This document shows positions 42,983 through 50,395 of a stretch of 64,000 nucleotides of DNA, piece by piece. Made by a program: the position numbers and the translations under genes. How positions within the stretch are numbered: position 1 is the stretch's first letter; each line of letters begins with the position of its first letter. The notes under the pieces are model-generated. The model had not been told where the DNA came from. It saw nothing but the letters and a program-made list of their open reading frames with translations, and searched no databases. Origin of the DNA: Alphaproteobacteria bacterium (lineage in GTDB: Bacteria; Pseudomonadota; Alphaproteobacteria; SMXQ01); NCBI GenBank assembly GCA_009380075.1, contig WHSO01000012.1:1-64000 (forward strand), given 5' to 3'.

Positions 42983-43939
42983 CTACAATGCGGCCTTCCG
43001 CTGCGGGGCGATCCTCGGCGGTTGCACGGTGCCCTGCATCGCCTCGTTCAGGGCCTGGATGCGGGCGGTGAAGAAGTTGATGAAGATTTTCATGCGCTGG
43101 GGCTGGTACAGGTCCTTCGGATAGACGACGAAGAGCATCCGTTCCGCCACCGCGTAGCCGGCGAGGACAGGGACGAGCGCGCCCGTCTGCAGCTCTTCCG
43201 TGACGAGATAGCGGCTGAGCATGGCGATGCCGACGCCCTGCCGCGCCGCGTGGCGGATGACGAGGGAGCTGTTGGCGCGCAGCGAACCCGAGACCCGCAC
43301 CATGGTCTTTCCCGACGGCCCGTCGAATTCCCAGTCGTAGGTGCGCGCGCCGTTGGGGTTGAGGCAGTTGTGGCGGAGCAGGTCGGTCGGCTCCTCCGGC
43401 GTGCCGTGGCGTTCCAGGTAATCGGGCGCCGCGACCAGCACCCGCGGCAACCCGACCAGGCCGCGGGCGACGAGTGTGGTGTCCTCCACCGGCTGGGTGC
43501 GAATCGACATGTCGAAGCCGCGCGAGATCAGGTCGTTTTCGTCCGGCCCCATGTCCTTGAGCATGATCAGGACGGTGATGTCGGGATATTCGCGGCAGAA
43601 GTCGGCGACGATGGGCGCCAGCGTCGTTTCGCCGAAGGTCTTCGAGCACAGCACCTTGATCTCGCCGCGCGCCGCCCCGCGCTTGGCCAGCAGGTTGTCC
43701 TCCGCCGCACGCAGTTCGGTCAGCAGCGACGTGCAGCTCTCGTAGTAATCGGCCCCCGCTTCGGTGAGGCTGAGGCGCTGGGTGTTGCGGTTGAGCAACT
43801 TGACGTTGAGGGTACGCTCGAGGTCCTGGACCCGCTTGCTCACCATGGCGCGGGTGACGCCGAGTTCCTTCGCCGCCCTTGTGTAGCTTTGCAGGCCGAC
43901 GACGGCGACATAGGTCTCCATCAGCTTGAATCGATCCAT
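42983..43939 (-). CDS. LysR-family regulator of the flanking catabolic genes
   Basis: This is a 318-residue LysR protein with the winged helix at residues 5-65 (TYVAVVGLQSYTRAAKELGVTRAMVSKRVQDLERTLNVKLLNRNTQRLSLTEAG in outline). A periplasmic-binding-like sensor domain (about 90-305) begins at GEIKVLCSKTFGE. The ATG has a GGGAGG site. It diverges from the amidohydrolase at 44106, with a TTGTC-N11-GACAA palindrome between, and reads toward the minus-strand amidohydrolase/TctC/SDR genes, so it may control both directions. Confidence 0.93.
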   Translation of the reverse strand: MDRFKLMETYVAVVGLQSYTRAAKELGVTRAMVSKRVQDLERTLNVKLLNRNTQRLSLTEAGADYYESCTSLLTELRAAEDNLLAKRGAARGEIKVLCSKTFGETTLAPIVADFCREYPDITVLIMLKDMGPDENDLISRGFDMSIRTQPVEDTTLVARGLVGLPRVLVAAPDYLERHGTPEEPTDLLRHNCLNPNGARTYDWEFDGPSGKTMVRVSGSLRANSSLVIRHAARQGVGIAMLSRYLVTEELQTGALVPVLAGYAVAERMLFVVYPKDLYQPQRMKIFINFFTARIQALNEAMQGTVQPPRIAPQRKAAL

Positions 43940-43956
43940 GGCGGCCTCCCGAAAGT

Positions 43957-43977
43957 TTGTCCAATTTTAATTGACAA
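43957..43977. promoter_or_regulatory. LysR-type palindrome between divergent genes
   Basis: TTGTCCAATTTTAATTGACAA has perfect five-base arms (TTGTC...GACAA) and the T-N11-A core of LysR recognition sites. It lies 17 bases before the LysR start codon and about 130 before the divergent amidohydrolase, the classical position for an autoregulatory site. Confidence 0.75.
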
Positions 43978-44105
43978 GCCTATAAGGAGAACTGCCGTTG
44001 CGAAAGGGCCTTCGCTGCCGAAGAATGAAAATCAGTCGTATGGCGCGGCGCGGCCACCGGTGGCGAAGCCGGGGATGCGCAAGCGTTTTTCAGGGAGTGC
44101 ACGGG

Positions 44106-45155
44106 ATGAAGACCATCGATTGCGATACCCATTACTGGCCCGTCGCCTTCCTGGACGAGGTCGCCCATGCGGCCAAGGGGGAGATCAGGGAAGTTGACAA
44201 CCGGACGGTCGCCTTCTACCGCGACGGGCGCCTGATCCACCGCTTCAAGACCACGCGCTGGAACCTCGACGAGCGCAAGAAGATGATGGACCAGGAGGGA
44301 TTCGACATCCAGGTCCTGATCCCCGACAACCGGCCGTTTCTCTACGAACTGGACGCCGACCTCGGCAACGCCATGGCGCGGGCCTTCAACGACTTCGCCG
44401 CCGAGGCGGTCCGCAACGAGAGCCGCTTCGTGCCCGTCTCGTGGATCTACCTGCCCGACATGCCGAACGCAGTGAAGGAACTCGCCCGCAGCATCGAGGA
44501 GCTCGGCATCCGCGCGGTCAAGGTGACCGGCGGCTATGCCGACCGCGATCTCGACGATCCCTCCATGTGGCCGCTGTTCGAGGTCGCCGACCATCACAAC
44601 ATTCCGATCCTGGTCCATCCCGCCGCCCGCGCCTTCGAGGACCAGGTAGCCCATCCGTGGCTGGTGGGCGCCAGCCGGTTCGAGCCGATGCGCTTCCTGT
44701 CGTCCTGCATCGGTTTCCCCATGACCTACATGCACACGATCACGCGGCTCGTGTTCTCGGGCGTCATGGACCGCTTCCCGAACCTGAAGTTCGCCTTCTT
44801 CGAGGGAGGCTGTGGCTGGGTGCCTTTCCTCATGCGGCAGCTCGACATGGAAACCGAGCACCGCTCCTACGCTGAATATGAGCAAGCCGCCGGCATCAAG
44901 CTGCAGCGCAAGCCGAGCGAATACTTCGACCGGTTCTACGTCGCGGCGATTTCCTACGAGCAATACCTTGCCAATACCGCTGCGGAGTGGCCGAATCACA
45001 GGATCGTCATCGGTTCGGATTTCGACCACGGCGACCCGATCGCCACCTGGCCGCACACCGTCACCGATGTGCGTGAGCTGAACGGCCTGACTCAGCAGGA
45101 CCAGGAGCGCATCCTCGGCGGCAACGCGGCCGATCTCCTCGGTATCGCGGCCTAG
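44106..45155 (+). CDS. Amidohydrolase-2 family protein (ACMSD-like, 349 residues)
   Basis: This 349-residue metal-dependent hydrolase or decarboxylase starts MKTIDCDTHYWP, the D-x-H metal motif. Next come VLIPDNRPFLYELD, NIPILVHPAARAFEDQ with the metal-binding histidine, LKFAFFEGGCGWVPFLM, and IVIGSDFDHGDPIATWP with the catalytic aspartate. ATG 44106 is chosen because it begins the domain; the open frame upstream has no family similarity. It is first in the second plus-strand block and diverges from the LysR gene. The reaction is probably C-C bond cleavage or decarboxylation of a cyclic acid. Confidence 0.88.
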   Translation: MKTIDCDTHYWPVAFLDEVAHAAKGEIREVDNRTVAFYRDGRLIHRFKTTRWNLDERKKMMDQEGFDIQVLIPDNRPFLYELDADLGNAMARAFNDFAAEAVRNESRFVPVSWIYLPDMPNAVKELARSIEELGIRAVKVTGGYADRDLDDPSMWPLFEVADHHNIPILVHPAARAFEDQVAHPWLVGASRFEPMRFLSSCIGFPMTYMHTITRLVFSGVMDRFPNLKFAFFEGGCGWVPFLMRQLDMETEHRSYAEYEQAAGIKLQRKPSEYFDRFYVAAISYEQYLANTAAEWPNHRIVIGSDFDHGDPIATWPHTVTDVRELNGLTQQDQERILGGNAADLLGIAA

Positions 45156-45280
45156 TTTCGTTTGTAGCGCACCGCGTAACGTCCCGAATTTGGGCGGCCA
45201 CCGGCCCGTGAAGAGGCCGTAAGGTCGCGTGGAGATGGCATCCGCCGTCCCATTGGAGACACGAAGCACGGGAGGCTTTG

Positions 45281-46330
45281 ATGATCAGAAAAACTATCGC
45301 GTTCGCGCTTGTCGCCGTGTTCGGCCTGGCCTTGACGGCACGCGCCGACGGCGTCGCCGATTTCTACCGCAGCAAGACGGTCAAGATTCTTGTCGGTTCC
45401 GGTGTCGGCGCGGGGTATGACCACTTCGCGCGGGCGACGGTCCGGTTCCTGAAGCTGCCCGGCAATCCGACCATCATCGTCCAGAACATGCCGGGCGCGG
45501 GTGGCCTGATCGCCGCGAACTACCTGTACAAGATCGCGCCCAAGGACGGCTCGATCATCGGCCTGATCAACCGCTACACCGTGGTGCAGGCGATTATCGG
45601 CAACAAGCGGGCGGAATACGATCCGACCAAGTTCATCTGGCTCGGCACGCCGGCGACCTATGAGGAAGACCCCTATGTCCTCATCGTCCGCTCCGACCAC
45701 CCGCTCAAGACGGTGGAGGACATCCGCAACGCCAAGGAGCCCCTGATCGTCGGCAACACCGGATCGGACATCGCCCGCATCCTCTCGCCGGCGCTGGGCA
45801 TGAAGGTCAAGGTGATCGAGTACAAGGAGAAGGGCGCCGTCGACATCGCGATCGAGCGCGGCGAGGTGGATGCCATGGGCATCGCCTATGCCAACCTGAG
45901 GGTGCGCCATCCCGACTGGATCGAGAAAAAGAAGGTGCGCGCCCTGGTGCAGTTCGTGCGCAAGCGTTCGCCGATGCTGCCCGACGTGGTAGCGTCGAGC
46001 GAGCTCGCCCTGTCCAGGGAGCAGCAGTCCCTCCTGTCCTTCGTCGAAATCCCGCTGTCCGCGGCCTATCCCTTCGTGCTGTCGCCGGGGCTGCCCGAGG
46101 ACCGCGTCGCGGCGATCCGCAAGGCCTTCGACGAGGTGCTCGTCCATCCCGCCTACAAGCAGGAGATCCTCAAGCAGGGGCTCGCCTATTCGCCCAAGAA
46201 CGGCGAGGAAGTGGCGCAATACATCAAGGAGCTTCTGGCCGCGCCGCCGGAAGCCATCGCCCGCTACAAGGAATACGTCGGCGTGCGGGGCGGCAAGAAG
46301 AAGAAAGACAAGAAAAAGAAGAGCGAATAG
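45281..46330 (+). CDS. TctC/Bug-type receptor, strongly lysine-tailed
   Basis: This 349-residue periplasmic receptor has a signal peptide (MIRKTIAFALVAVFGLALTARA-DGV). Bug signatures are VKILVGSGVGAGYDHFARATV, TIIVQNMPGAGGLIAANYLY and PKDGSIIGL. ATG 45281 follows a GGGAGGC site; a TTG immediately before is also in frame. The C-terminus GGKKKKDKKKKSE has eight lysines in 13 residues, the most extreme tail in the window. It sits between two amidohydrolase genes. No membrane partner is present. Confidence 0.9.
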   Translation: MIRKTIAFALVAVFGLALTARADGVADFYRSKTVKILVGSGVGAGYDHFARATVRFLKLPGNPTIIVQNMPGAGGLIAANYLYKIAPKDGSIIGLINRYTVVQAIIGNKRAEYDPTKFIWLGTPATYEEDPYVLIVRSDHPLKTVEDIRNAKEPLIVGNTGSDIARILSPALGMKVKVIEYKEKGAVDIAIERGEVDAMGIAYANLRVRHPDWIEKKKVRALVQFVRKRSPMLPDVVASSELALSREQQSLLSFVEIPLSAAYPFVLSPGLPEDRVAAIRKAFDEVLVHPAYKQEILKQGLAYSPKNGEEVAQYIKELLAAPPEAIARYKEYVGVRGGKKKKDKKKKSE

Positions 46331-46407
46331 CGGCCGCTCCACGGCGATCGAAGCAACGACACGGTCGCGGCGCGGAGCGCGGGCCGCGAAAGAGGGAGTA
46401 TTCGACC

Positions 46408-47553
46408 ATGCAAGCACCCGGTTTCTTTTCAGCGGATTCCCACGTCAACGAGCCGCCCGCGGCGTGGGAACGAATCCCTGCGGATCTGCGTGAACGGGGG
46501 CCGCACTTCGTCCAGGACCCCGGTGCCAAGAAGGGCCTCTATATGGTGTTCGAGGGCCACGAGCCCGATCCGGTCGGCATGACCTTCACCGCCGGCGTGG
46601 GGCGCGAGCGCGGCGCGGTGCAGAAGGTGATCGAGAACTTCACCTGGGACCAGTGGAAGGGGCCGTGGGACCCCACCGCGCGCGTCCCGGACATGGATCG
46701 CGACGGTGTCCGCGCCGAGCTCCTGTACCCCAGCATGGCGCGGAACTTCTACAGCCTGAGCGGCGACGAAACGCCGCTTCAGCTCGCCGGCCTCCGGTCC
46801 TACAACGACTGGCTGATAGAATACTGCAACGCGGTGCCGGGGCGGCTCTACGGCGTCGGCCTCCTGTCGCCTCTCGACGTCGACTGGTCGGTCGCCGAGT
46901 TGAAACGCTGCGCCAGGGTCGGCCACAAGGGCGTCCTGCTGCCCGCGGGCCTGCCCGGGGACGAGACCTACGCGGACCCGAAGTTCGAACCGATCTGGGC
47001 GGCGCTGGAGGACATGGACTTCCCGCTCCATTTCCATATCAACGTCGTCCAGGGGGCGGACCGCATGGCGACCCGCCTCAAGAAGATCAGCATGCACCAG
47101 ACCGGCAGGAACGCGGTCAAGCGCGCCGTGCTCGAATCGCTCAACCTGATCACCGATCTCGTCTTCGGCCTCGTGCTCGACCGGCATCCGCGCCTGCGGG
47201 TCGTCTTCGCCGAATACGACCTGTCCTGGGTGCTGCCGTTCATGGCCAAGATGGACGGAAGCGTGCGCCGTGCGAATTCCGAAAACCCGCAATCCCCCGC
47301 GATGTCGGCGCTGCCGAGCGAGATCATCCGCCGCCAAGTCTACATCACTTTCCAGGAAGACCCCGCCGGCGTCGCCGGAGCGCAGGCGATCGGGCTGCTG
47401 GACAACTGCCTCTGGGCCAGCGATTACCCGCACGGCGGCTCCACATGGCCCAGGTCGCAGGAGATCGTGAAGTCCCAGCTCGGCGCCCTCGATCCGGCCG
47501 CGGCCAGCAAGCTCATCTGGGAAAACGCCGCGCGGCTCTACGGCGTCGCGTAA
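46408..47553 (+). CDS. Amidohydrolase-2 family protein (381 residues)
   Basis: This is the third amidohydrolase-2 protein of the region. FFSADSHVNEPPAAW is the N-terminal metal motif, DFPLHFHINVVQG the histidine strand, RLRVVFAEYDLSWVLPFMAKMD the barrel segment and CLWASDYPHGGSTWP the catalytic aspartate loop. The aspartate context (SDYPH) matches resorcylate/isosaccharinate-type decarboxylase relatives. AGAGGGAG precedes the ATG. It follows the lysine-tailed TctC gene by 77 bases and precedes the racemase-like gene by 36, so a shared transcript is likely. Confidence 0.88.
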   Translation: MQAPGFFSADSHVNEPPAAWERIPADLRERGPHFVQDPGAKKGLYMVFEGHEPDPVGMTFTAGVGRERGAVQKVIENFTWDQWKGPWDPTARVPDMDRDGVRAELLYPSMARNFYSLSGDETPLQLAGLRSYNDWLIEYCNAVPGRLYGVGLLSPLDVDWSVAELKRCARVGHKGVLLPAGLPGDETYADPKFEPIWAALEDMDFPLHFHINVVQGADRMATRLKKISMHQTGRNAVKRAVLESLNLITDLVFGLVLDRHPRLRVVFAEYDLSWVLPFMAKMDGSVRRANSENPQSPAMSALPSEIIRRQVYITFQEDPAGVAGAQAIGLLDNCLWASDYPHGGSTWPRSQEIVKSQLGALDPAAASKLIWENAARLYGVA

Positions 47554-47589
47554 ACAGGATTTTTGTTATCGACGACAGGAGAGAACGTC

Positions 47590-48327
47590 ATGCTGGATCA
47601 CTGGCAGGCCCGTGTGGGCTGGATCCATCCCCGGGTCAACAGTGACATCGAAATCTACGACTTCTATCAGGCTGCGCCGGAAGACGTGGTCCTGGTGGTG
47701 ACGCACCTGGAGGTCGTGGACTCGGCCAAGAAGGAACAGGTCGAGGCTTCCCTCAAGCTGCTGGAGCGCGCGGTGGAACGGCTGCACATGTCGAAGGTCG
47801 CCTCCATCATGAAGAATGGCGCGCCGGTTCACCTTCACAACGGGCCGGAAGGCCACAAGCAGATCCTCGCCCGCCTGCGGGCGGCGTCGAAGGTGCCGAT
47901 CTCGACCAGCTCCCAGGCCCTCGTCGATGCGTTCCATCTGCTGAAGGCCAAGCGGATTCTCGTTGTCTCCACCTGGCGGGCGGAATCGAAGCATCTGTCG
48001 TCCAACCTCGTCAACCACCTCGCCTCCGAAGGGATCGAGGCCGGCGCGGTGGAGGGCATCGGCAAGCAACTCCAGTCATTCGAGAAGGTCCAGATGACGC
48101 CGGCACAGATCTATGAGAACGCCGTCGCCGCGGGGAAGAAGCACCCCGACGTGGATGCCGTCTATATCCAGTCCGGGACCCAGGCGACGGTCGGCATCCT
48201 CGACCGGCTGGAGCAGGCGATCGGCAAGCCCGTCGTCAGCTCCAACAGTGCCAACATCTGGGGGTCGTTCCACCCCCTCGGCATCAAGATCGGCCCGGGT
48301 TACGGTTCACTGCTCGGCAGCCTGTAG
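47590..48327 (+). CDS. Asp/Glu racemase-superfamily protein without any cysteine
   Basis: This 245-residue protein aligns with the maleate isomerase/Asp-Glu racemase fold: ARVGWIHPRVNSD at the N-terminus, RILVVSTWRAESKHLSSNL mid-way and GKPVVSSNSANIWGSF near the end. The two cysteines that do the proton transfer are absent. The first site reads SIMKNGAPV, the second VYIQSGTQATVG, and the protein has no cysteine at all. It is therefore not a standard racemase or isomerase, and a decarboxylase-like or hydrolase role with other residues is possible. ATG 47590 follows CAGGAGAG. Confidence 0.75.
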   Translation: MLDHWQARVGWIHPRVNSDIEIYDFYQAAPEDVVLVVTHLEVVDSAKKEQVEASLKLLERAVERLHMSKVASIMKNGAPVHLHNGPEGHKQILARLRAASKVPISTSSQALVDAFHLLKAKRILVVSTWRAESKHLSSNLVNHLASEGIEAGAVEGIGKQLQSFEKVQMTPAQIYENAVAAGKKHPDVDAVYIQSGTQATVGILDRLEQAIGKPVVSSNSANIWGSFHPLGIKIGPGYGSLLGSL

Positions 48328-48352
48328 GCCAGTCTTTAGGCCAGTCTTTAGG
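48325..48352. repeat. 12-base tandem repeat in an intergenic gap
   Basis: TAGGCCAGTCTT occurs twice in tandem (48325-48336, 48337-48348) followed by TAGG, overlapping the stop of the racemase-like gene and ending just before the next ribosome site. It is probably a slippage duplication that spaces the two genes. Confidence 0.85.
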
Positions 48353-48364
48353 GAGGTCATCGCC

Positions 48365-49693
48365 ATGGACGCCGACGCCGCCAACAGCATCCTGGGCCTG
48401 ACGAAAAGGCTCGCCGAATTCGCCGTGTCCTTCCGCCTGAAGGATGCGCCGCCGGCGGTACTGGAAAATGCCAGGCTCGCGATGCTCGATTGCCTTGGAG
48501 TCTCCGTCCTCGCGGCGCGGCAGGAGATTGGTGGCGCGATCGCCCGTTTCGCTGAAGCCAACGCCGCTCCGGGGCGCTGTGTCGTCTGGGGGACCGGAAT
48601 CACGACGAGTCCGCGCGACGCGGCATTGATGAACGCCACCCTCGCGCACGGCCTCGATTATGACGACCGCAACCATTCCTCCACCTACAGCCTCGCCGCG
48701 CCCATGGCCGTGGCCGAGGACCGGAAACTGTCCGGCGCGCGCCTGCTCGAAGGCTTCATCGTCGGGCGCGAGATCCGCAACAGCCTCGATGCCATGTTCG
48801 CCAGGCGAGGCAGCGGCATCGGCCCGGGCGCCAAGGGCTGGCACAGCAACGGCGTCCTTGGTCCCATCGCCGCCGCCGGTGCGGTGGCCCGGACGCTCGA
48901 CCTCGATGTCGCGACGACGCTGGCGGCGCTGGGCCTCGCCACCGCGTCCTCTGGCGCGCTGACCCGCGACGGCGGCACCATGGCCAAGCCGTTCCGGACC
49001 GGCCATGCCGCGCAAACGGGTCTCACCTGCGTGCTGCTGGCGATCAGCGGGTTCTCGTCGGACGACACGGCGCTCGAAGGGCGCTACGGCTATTTCGAGG
49101 CGCTCGGCCCCCTGTCCGACGACATCCTGGCGAGCGTCGGCCGCGACCTCGGCAAGACCTACAACCTCGCGAAGCCGATCCGCGGCAAGCGCATGGCGTC
49201 GTGCTCCGCCTCCCACGCCGGGATTGAGGCGATGCTGGCGCTGCTGCGCGACAACACGATCAAGCCGGCGGACGTCGAATCGATCGACTGCGACCTCAAG
49301 CCCTATCCGCTGGTCCGCCAGGTGCCGGCGCGGGGCTACGAAGGGCGGTTCAGCATGCCGTTCTGCCTGGCGATTGCGCTCGTCCACGGCGACGTGCGGG
49401 CTGGGTACTTCAGCGACACGACCGTCGCCGACCCGGTGATCCAGGACCTCATCGGACGTACGCGGCACGCCGAGTCGAAAATGCTGGTGGTGGCACTCAA
49501 GGACGGGCGTCGCCTCGAAGCGCCACTCGGCCACCCCACCGACTTCACCACGCGCCCGGAAATCGAGGCGAAGTTCCGCGACTGCGTCGACGGAATCCTT
49601 CCGAAGGCAAAGGCCGACGCGGTCGTCCGTCACATGCGTGGCCTTGAATCCCTCGGCTCCGTGCGGGAACTGGCGCAGGTCCTCGCCGTTTAA
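48365..49693 (+). CDS. MmgE/PrpD-family dehydratase-like protein
   Basis: This is a 442-residue MmgE/PrpD protein. Members include 2-methylcitrate dehydratase, iminodisuccinate epimerase and cis-aconitate decarboxylase, which act on tricarboxylic or branched acids without iron-sulfur clusters. Visible parts are LENARLAMLDCLGVSVLAA, ALMNATLAHGLDYDDRNHSSTYS, GWHSNGVLGPIAAAGAVARTL and KPFRTGHAAQTGL. ATG 48365 is behind AGGGAGG; the open frame upstream overlaps the previous gene. With the maleate-isomerase-like neighbour it suggests handling of unsaturated di- or tricarboxylates from ring cleavage. Confidence 0.9.
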   Translation: MDADAANSILGLTKRLAEFAVSFRLKDAPPAVLENARLAMLDCLGVSVLAARQEIGGAIARFAEANAAPGRCVVWGTGITTSPRDAALMNATLAHGLDYDDRNHSSTYSLAAPMAVAEDRKLSGARLLEGFIVGREIRNSLDAMFARRGSGIGPGAKGWHSNGVLGPIAAAGAVARTLDLDVATTLAALGLATASSGALTRDGGTMAKPFRTGHAAQTGLTCVLLAISGFSSDDTALEGRYGYFEALGPLSDDILASVGRDLGKTYNLAKPIRGKRMASCSASHAGIEAMLALLRDNTIKPADVESIDCDLKPYPLVRQVPARGYEGRFSMPFCLAIALVHGDVRAGYFSDTTVADPVIQDLIGRTRHAESKMLVVALKDGRRLEAPLGHPTDFTTRPEIEAKFRDCVDGILPKAKADAVVRHMRGLESLGSVRELAQVLAV

Positions 49694-49812
49694 ATCGTCG
49701 GCGTTTGTGACGCGACACCGTGTCGAAGTTCCGCCCGGCATGCGCTATCTTGTGCCCCGCGCGGGCCGATCAACAGGCCAGCGCGAAGTCGTCCAACAGG
49801 GAGAAACCGTAC

Positions 49813-50199
49813 ATGCCCAAGAGACAGAGAATTTCCGGCAAGCTGATCCCGGAGCATCCACAACCTTTCCCGGCGGCGCTCAGGATCGGCAACATGATCT
49901 TTTCCGCCGCGCTGGGCGGGCAGAACGCCGAATCGGGCAAGACGCCGGACGATCCGCGCGAACAGATCGCCCAGGCCTTCACCAACATGCGCAGCATGGT
50001 CGAGGCCGGCGGCGGCGGGGTCGGGGACATCGCCAAGGTCGTGGTCTACCTCAACGACCGCAAGGACCGCGATATGGTCAATGCCGAATGGATCAGGATG
50101 TTCCCGGACGAGGACGATCGTCCGGTGCGCCACACCATCACGACGGAACTGCCGGGCAAGCGCGTCATCCAGATGGAATTCATCGCCGTGGTCGCCTGA
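49813..50199 (+). CDS. RidA-family protein (copy 2)
   Basis: This 128-residue RidA-fold protein differs from the copy at 27442 at 23 positions with no gaps. It keeps the same EQIAQAFTNMR and AEWIRMFPDEDDRPVRHT blocks, including the putative substrate arginine. The ATG at 49813 is behind a GGGAGAAACC region. It lies between the MmgE/PrpD gene and a molybdenum hydroxylase gene. Having one copy in each catabolic block suggests a shared reactive intermediate or duplication with the blocks. Confidence 0.9.
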   Translation: MPKRQRISGKLIPEHPQPFPAALRIGNMIFSAALGGQNAESGKTPDDPREQIAQAFTNMRSMVEAGGGGVGDIAKVVVYLNDRKDRDMVNAEWIRMFPDEDDRPVRHTITTELPGKRVIQMEFIAVVA

Positions 50200-50395
50200 G
50201 CGCCGGAGGCCGGGGAAGGTGCCGCGGTGCCGGGGTTCCGGCCGCCTTTCGATCCGGCATCCGGCCGATGGTGGGGAATCCACCCCTTGCCGCGACGCCC
50301 CGGCACGGTAAAATCGCTGGTCAATGAAAGAGCGCAAGGCGCCGCCGGCTCCAACCGGGGCCGGCGGCCGTCTGCGCCCAGCGGGGGGGACATCC

